Shown one piece after another: positions 59,201-64,000 of a stretch of 64,000 bases of DNA (positions within the stretch are counted from its first letter, which is position 1; each line of letters opens with the position of its first letter). Made by a program: the position numbers and the translations under genes. Origin of the DNA: Corylus avellana. Lineage: Eukaryota > Streptophyta > Magnoliopsida > Fagales > Betulaceae. The notes under the pieces are model-generated. The model was not told the origin of the DNA and searched no databases. It saw only the letters and a program-made list of their open reading frames with translations. Location of the stretch: the NCBI RefSeq assembly GCF_901000735.1, contig NC_081542.1:23017093-23081092 (forward strand), read 5' to 3'.

Positions 59201-62200
59201 CTGGGTTATGGAAATGAAGAATTTGGATTCAGGCTATGGGATCCAATCAAGAGGAAGATTGTCAAAAGTCGAGATGTGGTTTTCTATGAAGACCAATTCT
59301 ATGGTGATGCAAATAAACCTGAGAAGTCTAAAGCTACGATTGAAGATATAGTTGATTTATCTTCCAGTCCTTCTCAGCATACTCCAAACGAGGAAGTTCT
59401 GCATGATGCTGCACCAGAATTGACTCCCAGTGATGAGCCGGAGTTGCTTGATAATGATGAGGATACTGAGCAGGGGGAGCATCCTCATGATCAAGAAGAT
59501 TCAAGATCTCAGGTTAGAAGATCTACTAGAGAGCATAGACCGTCATCCAAATATCCTACTTCATAATATATTCTGCTTACTAGAGAGGGGGAGCCAGAGA
59601 GTTTCCAAGAAGTACAATCTCATAAGGATAAAATCTGCTGGGAAAAAGCCATGCAAGAAGAAATGAATTCTCTGCAGAAAAATGATACCTATAAGTTGGT
59701 AGAACTTCCTAAAGGTAGAAAAGCATTGAAGAACAAGTGGGTGTTCAAGCTGAAGAGGGATAGCAGTGGAAAGCTAGCAAAGCACAAAGCACGGTTAGTA
59801 GATAAAAGCTTTGCACAGAAGAAAGCAATGGAGGTCATTCCTTACTCCTTAGTTGTTGGGAGTCTTATGTATGCCATGGTGTGCACATGACCAGACATTG
59901 CACATGCTGTAGGTACTATCAATAGATTTCTCCCAAATCTGGGCAAAGACTATTGGGAAGCTATGAAATGGATCTTAAGATATCTGAAGGGTACTTCCAA
60001 TTTATGCTCAAGGACGAAGCATATTGATGTGAGGTATCATTGGCTACGTGAGGCGATAGACGAGAAGCAAATGAAGCTTGAAAAGATCCATACAGAAAAG
60101 AATCCCTCTGATATGTTGACTAAGGTGGTTCTGACTGGGAAGCATGAGCTATGTTCCCAGTTAGCCGGTTTAAACTTCCTGTGAGTGAAGTTAGCCGTGG
60201 CTTGCTCCTCTAAGTAGGGAGGGGGAGATTTGTTGGCTGCCGACAAGATCTTTCCCTACTTAAGATAAGATTTTGATCAAACAAAATGGAGCAAGTCATA
60301 CAAAGATTTATCTAGATGGTTCTCCATCCATCTAGAAGGTTCTTTAAGAAGATTATTCTAGATGGTTCTCCATCCATCCAGAAGGATTCTCTTCAAAGAT
60401 TTATCTAGATGGTTCTCCATCCATCTAGAAGGTTCTCTTCAAGATGTATCTAGATGATTCTCTATTCATCTAGAAGGTTCTCAATTTGTCTTCATCATCT
60501 AGAAGGTTCTACCTTGGAGGCCAAGTTCTTTCATCTAGAAGATTCTAACTTGGGGGCTAAGATCATCTTCTAGATGCTTCTAACTTTGGCTATAAATAGC
60601 CAAGGGGTCTTATGCTTCAAACATGCTTGAAGATGCTTGAGGAAGATCAAGAACAACACACACAAGAAGAGAAGTCAAGAGAGCCTCAGTTATACTCCAG
60701 AGAGAGAGTTAAGAAAACAGTGTCTTAATACACCACTGAGAGTGTATATTAGTTTCAACAGAGGTTGTTTCTCTCTGTATTGTTTTACTCCTGTATTAAC
60801 TCAAGTTTTGCATAACTGGAGTAAACACCACTGTAACAAGTTGTTTATAGTGGATTGATTGGAGTTACTTCCGTGGATGTAGGCCCACTGCCGAACCACG
60901 TAAATACTGTGTGTTGATCTCTTGCATTTATCATTCCATTATTATCTTGTGGAGTTTGCACAACCATTGAGTAAAGGGTGTGGCCATCCCTAACATTGAG
61001 AAGATGGAGCTGCCTGAATTTGCACTTCATTTTGCAGATGGAGCTGTGTGGAATTTCCCAGTTGAGAATTGCTTCATCCGGCTTGAACAAGAGGATGTTG
61101 TCTGCTTGGCAATTCTAGGGACCCCTCATTCTGCTCTTTCCATTATGCAGGGAAATAGTGGGATTTGAGCGAAAACAGAGATGGCGTGAGGATGGGAAGA
61201 GAGAGAGCTGGGCTGAGAGTTTCAGGAGGAAGAAAATGAGCAAAGACAGAGGGACAGAGAGCTAGAGAGAGAAAAGTTTCAGAAAAATGGGGAGTATAAA
61301 TTGTTCCCTTTTGTTTTTAATTCTTGGTTATAGTTGGGTTTTCTTGTGTTGATTTTGGTAGCCATGGATTCTTGTGAGCATTTGATTCTAGGTCTCAATT
61401 GTGGAGGATTTTTGTGTCAATTTTCTTAATCCTAACCAAATGGGTCTTGAGGTTTCGGTGTTGAATTTTTTTGGGTTTGATTTTTGAGTTAGTGTGAACC
61501 CTCGAGTCTCTCTCTCATCGTCTCACACTCTCCGTCGCTCTCTGCAAATGGACAAATGGGAGCAGGTGAGAATAGAGAAAGAGAAGGAAGAAGAAAACAA
61601 AAGAATGAGAAAAGAAAGAATATAAAAAGCAAACCAACGTGGCCACGTCTGCTTGTGCAATTCTGTTTGTGAAAATGATTGTAACTCTAGCATTTCTGTT
61701 TCAGAATGCAACTTATTTATAATGAAATTTCATAACTATTTTTCTCTTATGCAGATTTCAGTCCACCTAATGAAGACATGAAGACATTCATTGTTCCCCC
61801 TAATGATGACAAGAAGATATTCATTGTTGTTGGAGCTGTAGTATCAGCGCTAGTGCTCATTTTTATAGTTCTAGGCACTCTTTGGTGGAAAAGCTACATA
61901 GGAGGCAGGATATCAAGGGAAAAAGGTAATCAGCAGGTGTTCATTTTGATGTTGAAATTAGATAGGATAATTTATATCTTCTCCAAACTATTCACAAAGT
62001 TGAAACAACGTTGCAGCTGCGTGTTATATTATTTAACATTTTTCCCTTGATGAAAAATCAGCATTTTAAGATACACCATGCGTAGGGGCAGTTTCCGGTT
62101 GGTGACGTGAAAGCTCTTTCAAAATAGAAAAAAGTTAGGAAAAAGAACTTGTCGAGCCGACGAGGAATAATGCCCAAGTTAATTTTCACTCTAAAGAATA

Positions 62201-63859
62201 GCTCTAAGGTACAACATAAAGATTGCTTTCACTTTCGAGCGCTATGAGCTGGCGACAAGCTCCCACGTTTTTGCTGGAAGCAAGATCAAATCCCGAATAT
62301 TGTGCTGACATATTAATTGCTTTAGCGATCAGGATTTGAGCGATTGGATTGAAGTGTGATCCCCGATCGGCTTTAGGGTACTGGAGGCAGAGCTAGATAG
62401 TGGGCTCCAATCAGCTATAGTGGTAGCGGGCTGGTCGTTAGTGGCTGGCCCAATTCCCAACACCATCAAAGCAATTATACTGTTGCTAGATTGCTGACGG
62501 GCGGAATTACATAGAGGATAAAAGATTATGGATTTCAATTAACTCTCTTTTTTAAATGTCATCTAAATGATCTTATCATATAAAGCCACATCCTTGCAGC
62601 TGAACTTCTCATGCAACTTGGATCTCCTATTGCAACTGGAATTCTCGTGTGCCTTTTGCTCTACACTTGTATCATTTATTACAAGAACGATAAAAAACAA
62701 CAGGAAAAATTAGAAGACAATAATATAACATAACTGTAGGGTATTAAGAACTCTTTATTGCTGTAGCTATTCTGCATCAACCTCTGTTTAATTTTTGTTT
62801 TTTCGATTCCCAATACACCTGTGATTGAGAAACAAAATGAAACCCTAAATCTTGTAGAAACTTGGGGTTTATGTGGCCGACCAACTGTAGTATGGTACTT
62901 TATCACTTCATTTTTTTGGTCACATGCTATATGACATCTTCTAAGTAGTCAATAGACACAAAAATACTAATTAAAAAAAAATTATATCATTAATAAGATG
63001 TAATCTAACATCTTAGCCTCACCTTTTCATTCTTTTGACAGAGCTAAGAGGTTTAGATCTGCAAACTGGTTTTTTCACCTACAGGCAAATCAAAGCAGCC
63101 ACTAACAACTTTGATGCTGCAAAGAAGATTGGGGAAGGTGGTTTTGGATCTGTATACAAGGTATCCTACATCGTCATCTTCCTTCAATTTTAGGATATCT
63201 ATTTTTTTTTCTTACTTATCCATGATACCTAAAGGCATCTCATTGGATTATGAAGGGTATATTTTTCTATTTATTATGCAGGGTATACTGTTAGATGGTA
63301 CTATAATTGCAGTTAAGAAACTTTCTTCTACATCAAAACAAGGAAATCGTGAATTTGTGAATGAAATTGGAATGATATCTGCTTTACAACACCCAAATCT
63401 TGTTAGATTGTATGGATGTTGTGTTGAAGGAAATCAACTATTCTTGGTATATGAATACATGGAAAACAATAGCCTGGCACGTGCTCTGTTTGGTAAGCCT
63501 GAGGTTTTCACTTTAGTATTTTATGTTGACAATAGAATGCTTACAAACTTAAAACTGAGAATGCCCTATATTAAGAACTAAGTTGATGAGTTCTCCATTG
63601 GACAAACTACAAAATATGTAGGTCCAGAGGAATACCACTTAAACTTGGATTGGCCTTCAAGGCAGAAAATATGTGTTGGCATAGCAAGAGGTTTGGCATT
63701 CATGCACGAGGAATCAGCACTAAGAATTGTTCATAGAGACATCAAAACTACCAATGTGCTATTGGATAGGGACCTTGCCCCAAAGATTTCTGACTTTGGT
63801 CTGGCTAAGCTTGATGAAGAGGAAAACACCCATATCAGCACGCGAGTCGCTGGAACAAT
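37730..63859 (+). CDS. LRR-VIII-2 receptor-like Ser/Thr kinase (copy B), 3' end outside window
   Basis: Spliced gene, similar in architecture to Arabidopsis At1g53430/At1g07650-type receptors. Exons: 37730-37832, 40317-40500, 40821-40892, 40980-41048, 41126-41197, 41308-41379, 41488-41559, 41665-41736, 41853-41924, 42049-42120, 42195-42266, 42983-43051, 52281-52346, 52905-52976, 53100-53135, 53322-53365, 53701-54074, 54140-54335, 61755-61925, 63042-63160, 63282-63492, 63622-63859. All join in frame with no stop. Start: two adjacent ATGs (37730, 37733) precede a signal peptide (MARFLPSVCFILLVLLICIE). Family members sit in the plasma membrane, with the LRR/malectin part outside and the kinase inside; no ligand can be inferred. 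Two introns (9.2 and 7.4 kb) are swollen by mobile elements. The last exons (kinase C-lobe) lie beyond 64000. Confidence 0.9.
37833..40316. other. First intron of copy B
   Basis: AT-rich. Repeated phrases built on AATTTAATAA(T/A)(T/C)AA with ACATAAATT occur near 38840-38990, 39880-39980 and 40050-40110, probably decayed MITEs. A (TA)n tract precedes the acceptor. No gene seen. Confidence 0.55.
40317..43051 (+). CDS. Copy B: N-terminal cap and LRR exons
   Basis: Exon 40317-40500 encodes VDALGEIATQVGKKDWNSS then DPC and a CNCSIAAG-type cysteine pair, the cap typical of this family. Ten LRR exons follow, each 72 nt except 40980-41048 and 42983-43051 (69 nt), with all introns in the same phase after the second base of a Leu/Ile/Met codon. 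Repeats show the plant LxxNxLTGxIP pattern, e.g. NYLTGTIPPEW, NKLSGPIPSYLG and NNLTGELP. One repeat (42049-42120) is degenerate: DLLGDGSEFPNLSNM. One donor (GTAGTT after 42266) is weak. Confidence 0.88.
43415..44879 (+). mobile_element. Short non-autonomous LTR retrotransposon (TRIM-like)
   Basis: LTRs 43415-43801 and 44517-44879 share TTAGGAATTTAATAATAGAGG to TATTCACGTAACA-type ends. Flanking 5-bp duplication CGCAC (43410-43414 and 44880-44884). Primer site TTTGGTATCAGAGAC starts right after the first LTR; AAGGGGAATG precedes the second. The 715-bp interior has a short gag-like remnant (MEENIETMKANNAKLYALT, near 43910) and no pol. It lies in the big LRR intron of the kinase gene in the same orientation. 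The second LTR has TA for TG at its first bases. Confidence 0.92.
44885..45522. other. Unassigned intronic DNA, possible old LTR
   Basis: More GC-rich than its surroundings, with repeated GGAACCAATGA/GCCAATGACC boxes at 45360-45510. With the continuation at 46502-46560 (TAAATAGGAGACTTGTAC) it may be an LTR interrupted by the MULE. Boundaries not found. Confidence 0.35.
45532..46492. mobile_element. Non-autonomous MULE, 961 bp
   Basis: Ends GGAATAAATGCAAAATTGGTC and the inverse GCATTTATTCC. Inverted arms of over 300 bp include TCGTTAAATGACTTAACGG and GTGTGATGTGGCA-type segments. The flanks TTAATTTAT and TTAATTTCT form a 9-bp duplication with one mismatch. No transposase; the interior has TCTTCATCTTCC-rich sequence of unknown origin. 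Confidence 0.85.
46502..47925. other. Intronic DNA, no supported gene
   Basis: The segment 46980-47370 has LTR-like character, ending in TCTATATACAG after a CT-rich stretch, but no second LTR or primer site was found. Poly(T) at 47409-47427. Confidence 0.4.
47930..48995 (-). pseudogene. Copia-type gag remnant (UBN2 and zinc knuckle)
   Basis: Minus strand. Starts MSQTLNIVPNFNGSNYGY and meets a TGA where Trp is expected. The gag helical region includes FFLKSIDVWSVIESGF and NNKAMNALCLAIS. Near 48165-48215 there is a CCHC knuckle CYECSGYGHVRKDC, in a frame continuing to 47904. Several frameshifts lie between. No protease, integrase or RT follows. With the LTR at 49065-49923 this is a truncated or gag-only copia. 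Confidence 0.75.
49065..49923 (-). repeat. LTR of the gag-remnant copia, ~859 bp
   Basis: Minus strand from TGTTAGCTTAATTCGG to GCGTTTTTCA, followed by primer-site-like TTAGTATCAAAGCAGG (49050-49064). Contains a TATATATCCTTATAGAC promoter-like block. The matching 3' LTR was not found. Confidence 0.7.
49924..52280. other. Rest of the large LRR intron
   Basis: Contains the palindromic GGATCTC(T/C)TTxAGAGATCC in two places (49967, 51167), GGGGTGGCC motifs near 50093 and 51013, the 5S-like fragment at 50666, and a minus-strand coding-like stretch 50770-51027 (SDLDMACDVSHRLGMEMR) that I cannot identify. This suggests a foldback transposon with captured DNA at about 49930-51245. The segment 51250-52280 is plain AT-rich intron. 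Confidence 0.45.
50666..50745 (-). pseudogene. 5S rRNA-like fragment (Cassandra-like?)
   Basis: On the minus strand it contains GGAGTTCTGATGG-like, GCGTGC-like and GTACTAGGATGGATGACCTC blocks of plant 5S rRNA. That is the 3' two thirds, with the box C region changed. Flanking TTTAAAACGC and ACAATATTGTCCGCTTTTGG resemble what I recall of 5S-carrying Cassandra TRIM LTRs. It is too diverged to be a working 5S gene. Confidence 0.7.
52281..54335 (+). CDS. Copy B: last LRR exons and malectin-like domain
   Basis: LRR remnant exons: FLTNNSFNGPIPDWI, QIDLSYNDFSYKW, NLFDSFSGQDN. A cysteine exon CLKTYPCTK follows, then the malectin-like exons with YSLHINCGGNAITVGNIEY, YYARCLANGNYTVKLYFAE and FHWAGKGTTSVPHRGTYGP. 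For the 52281 exon I placed the donor after ..TATGT (52346), because this alone keeps frame into QIDLSYN. In the family the domain resembles animal malectin, a carbohydrate-binding fold; binding is not shown for this protein. Confidence 0.85.
54936..55022 (+). pseudogene. Captured aspartic protease fragment, left part
   Basis: Reads EAFVKKVQGYSVVTDFPILE then PCYNVSGV. This is from the C-terminal lobe of a plant nepenthesin/ASPG-type aspartic protease, where the Cys is a structural disulphide partner. It continues in the same frame at 60996 once copia and its TTGAG duplication are removed. No catalytic DTG/DSG is included. Confidence 0.8.
55023..56320 (+). pseudogene. Truncated Tnt1-like copia internal region, no 5' LTR
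   Basis: Begins mid-integrase at ERMNRTIVERVRC, equivalent to 58931 in the neighbouring element, and runs to the polypurine tract GGGAGGGGGAG before the shared LTR. Integrase C-terminus (SHLKVFGCKAFAHVP) and RT start (KNKWVFKLKRDSSGKLAKHK) are present. The RT catalytic core and most RNase H are deleted at the same points as in the full element. A frameshift lies near 55520. Left border is directly at the TTGAG target site. Confidence 0.88.
56471..56634 (+). promoter_or_regulatory. Heat-shock-element-like array in LTR U3
   Basis: Five perfect GAAnnTTC motifs: GAAGGTTC at 56471, 56517, 56562 and 56591, and GAAGATTC at 56627, each inside CATCTAGAAG(G/A)TTCT. Inverted GAAnnTTC is the core of heat-shock elements. 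They lie 46-210 bp upstream of the TATA box. The 3' LTR repeats the set near 60390-60550 with one unit changed. Response to heat is inference. Confidence 0.65.
56680..56688 (+). promoter_or_regulatory. LTR TATA box
   Basis: GGCTATAAATAGCC; the same TATAAATAG is at 60591-60599 in the 3' LTR. It is the likely core promoter of the element. Confidence 0.75.
57087..57099 (+). promoter_or_regulatory. Tnt1-like primer-binding site
   Basis: TGGTATCAGAGCC two bases after the LTR; complementary to initiator tRNA-Met. Confidence 0.93.
57164..58837 (+). CDS. Tnt1-like gag, protease, integrase N-terminal half
   Basis: Starts MDGTSSRMISLNGSNWLLWK. The gag capsid domain is residues ~1-190 and includes LWKKLTARYERKTAVNKAFL. 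A basic RGRSKSRG region precedes the CCHC knuckle CYHCGKEGHMKRNC (~residues 233-246). Protease has WVVDTAASYHAT; most copia members have DSGAS, so the DTAAS triplet is unusual. The integrase finger is HKRLGHMS...CEHCLFGK, then the first core aspartates YSDVCGP and FIDDASRKVW. It stops at TAA (58835) in the context NRGE, where the family continues to the second core region. Confidence 0.9.
   Translation: MDGTSSRMISLNGSNWLLWKGKMLDILYYKDMYAPIEGDTAKPKETSDAEWKKLNLQVVGLIRQWVDDKVYHHISDETNACELWKKLTARYERKTAVNKAFLIRQLVNLKFKEGASVSNHLNDFQSIVNQLNTMKMTLDEELQALMLLSSLPDSWETLVVSLSNSTPDGKMTMEQVTSSMFNEETRRQAAGTDSAQALVTENRGRSKNRGFKSRDKSKGRSKSRGRSIERRKCYHCGKEGHMKRNCYAWKREQNQADFSQRKDDEKNTTATCSGQDVVVLSYGAGDCLHVAGNDEEWVVDTAASYHATPNKEIFTSYKAGDFGMVRMGNTSNSKIVGVGNIRVQTNVGCTLILKDVRHIPDLRLNLISGNILDKEGYESYFGKGVWKLTKGSLVVAKGKSCCSLYKTHMKVCRDELFAVEDSSSPNLWHKRLGHMSEKGLQILAKKSLIPVDKGKALNPCEHCLFGKQHRVSFATSSQKKSTIMERVYSDVCGPVEVPTLGGNRYFVTFIDDASRKVWVYLLKTKYQVFDIFQQFHAMVERETGKQLKCLRTDNRGE
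58841..60184 (+). pseudogene. Tnt1-like integrase C-terminal half and RT/RNase H remnants
   Basis: Continues in the frame after the stop: FCSEHGIRHEKTVPGTPQHN then GIVERMNRTIVERVR (core Glu region), SHLKVFGCKAFAHVP, and a linker with EGEHPHDQEDSRSQ-like acidic sequence. A TAA at 59564 and small frameshifts interrupt. RT begins KNKWVFKLKRDSSGKLAKHK but jumps from QKKAMEV directly to YSLVVGSLMYAM, losing the catalytic YVDD part. Later LRYLKGTSNL jumps to RTKHIDVRYHWLRE, losing most RNase H. Ends LCSQLAGLNFL. It cannot provide reverse transcription by itself. Confidence 0.9.
60231..60995 (+). repeat. Tnt1-like 3' LTR, 765 bp
   Basis: Nearly identical to 56321-57084, with a handful of substitutions and small indels. 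This suggests a fairly recent insertion or recombination. Confidence 0.93.
60996..61168 (+). pseudogene. Captured aspartic protease fragment, right part
   Basis: Reads IEKMELPEFALHFADGAVWN then FPVENCFIRL and VVCLAILGTPHSALSI before a disrupted tail (MQGNSGI, stop). This is the C-terminal lobe of an ASPG/nepenthesin-like protease; the expected family sequence after SI would be IGN(Y/F)QQQN. The junction MQGN is a small change in the captured copy. It carries no catalytic Asp. It lies in the intron of the kinase gene, same strand. Confidence 0.8.
61755..63859 (+). CDS. Copy B: TM segment and kinase N-lobe to activation loop
   Basis: Exon 61755-61925: transmembrane IFIVVGAVVSALVLIFIVLG, then basic KSYIGGRISREK. 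Exon 63042-63160: juxtamembrane LRGLDLQTGFFTYRQIKAAT and glycine loop GEGGFGSVYK. Exon 63282-63492: catalytic Lys in IAVKKL, then EFVNEIGMISALQHPNLVRL and the hinge LVYEYMENNSLARAL. Exon 63622-63859: HRDIKTTNVLLD with the catalytic Asp, then [19 protein letters not shown] and AGTM at the activation-segment border, with donor GTGAGC. All catalytic residues in view are intact, and HRD (not HGD) marks an RD-type kinase. The TM exon has a repeat (MKTFIVPPNDD/KKIFIV) absent from copy A. Confidence 0.9.
62080..62459. other. 380-bp copy-B-specific insertion, origin unknown
   Basis: Flanked by ACACCAT direct repeats (62073-62079, 62460-62466). Copy A has the uninterrupted ACACCATGAAAGCAATTATA site near 1578. 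The insert is more GC-rich than the intron, with no terminal inverted repeats and no coding frame. It could be organelle-derived DNA or an unknown element. Confidence 0.6.
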
Positions 63860-64000
63860 GTGAGCTACCTTTTTCTATCAATTATTCTCAAATTAAGAAA
63901 TAAACAATACAGATAAATTTGTGCTCAATTATTCTATCATCCTTCACTCTAAAAAACCAATTATTTTTTTGGTAAGTCTCTCAAAAACCAATATATCCAA

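Larger units (their letters stand above)
56321..60995 (+). mobile_element. Tnt1-like copia with two LTRs, internally deleted
   Basis: LTRs 56321-57084 and 60231-60995 start TGTTGGCTGCCGACAAG and end CCATCCCTAACA. After the right LTR comes TTGAG (60996-61000). The same TTGAG is not at 56316 but at 55018-55022, left of the truncated copy, so the two internal regions plus shared LTRs form one inserted unit. Gag, protease and integrase are nearly complete; RT core and RNase H core are missing. Confidence 0.92.
54640..61698. mobile_element. Pack-MULE in kinase intron, invaded by copia
   Basis: Terminal inverted repeats of about 200 bp: GAGAAATGCTAGAGTTACAA at the left and the inverse TGTAACTCTAGCATTTCTG at the right. 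Both continue inward through AACAGAATTGCACAAGCAGACGTGGC-like and CGTCTCACACTC-like blocks. Flanked by the 9-bp duplication TTTCAGAAT (54631-54639, 61699-61707). The interior holds an aspartic-protease fragment, interrupted by copia sequence 55023-60995. Without that the MULE would be about 1.1 kb. Confidence 0.9.

Overview
The window is nuclear DNA of a flowering plant, most likely a eudicot. The evidence is a many-exon receptor-kinase gene with GT/AG introns, AT-rich intergenic DNA, and plant-type copia, gypsy, hAT, Mutator (MULE), CACTA, tRNA-SINE and TRIM-like elements. The species cannot be read from the sequence. It is draft scaffold: four N runs are exactly 100 bases (899, 4478, 13356, 31209) and one is 445 bases (27573).

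The only host genes I can support are two copies of an LRR receptor-like kinase of the LRR-VIII-2 type (LRR ectodomain, malectin-like domain, TM, Ser/Thr kinase). Copy A (28-3086) is a decayed 3' half with a frameshift and stops. Copy B (37730 to beyond 63859) reads open through every exon seen: signal peptide, N-terminal cap, LRR exons of mostly 72 nt, malectin-like exons, TM exon and half of the kinase. The window ends inside the kinase. Copy B is stretched over more than 26 kb because its introns hold mobile elements. The intron at 43052-52280 has a small non-autonomous LTR element, a MULE, a copia gag remnant with LTR, and a 5S-rRNA-like fragment. The intron at 54336-61754 has a Pack-MULE carrying an aspartic-protease fragment, itself invaded by copia elements whose LTRs carry a series of heat-shock-element-like motifs.

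Between the kinases (3.6-37 kb) is a nested repeat landscape: a CACTA end, a hAT with an 8-bp target duplication, two related ~1-kb arms holding a MITE (one arm also with a SINE), a Pack-MULE with a tonoplast-aquaporin fragment, a decayed gypsy element with LTRs and TSD, a 1,042-bp MULE with perfect 9-bp TSD, a ~660-bp foldback, and two near-identical RE1-like copia sequences in minus orientation.

The most consequential observation concerns the assembly. A hAT element is split between 13456-14319 (reversed) and 4578-4762. The pieces overlap by about 95 bp at the gap edges and carry the same 8-bp target duplication on their outer flanks. Separately, the copia sequence ending at the 13356 gap overlaps the one starting after the 31209 gap by about 2.1 kb, and its flanking MULE and unique repeat resume at 36198. 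Together these suggest that contig 13456-31208 is misplaced and inverted: it should sit, reversed, before 4578, and the contig ending at 13355 should join the one starting at 31309.
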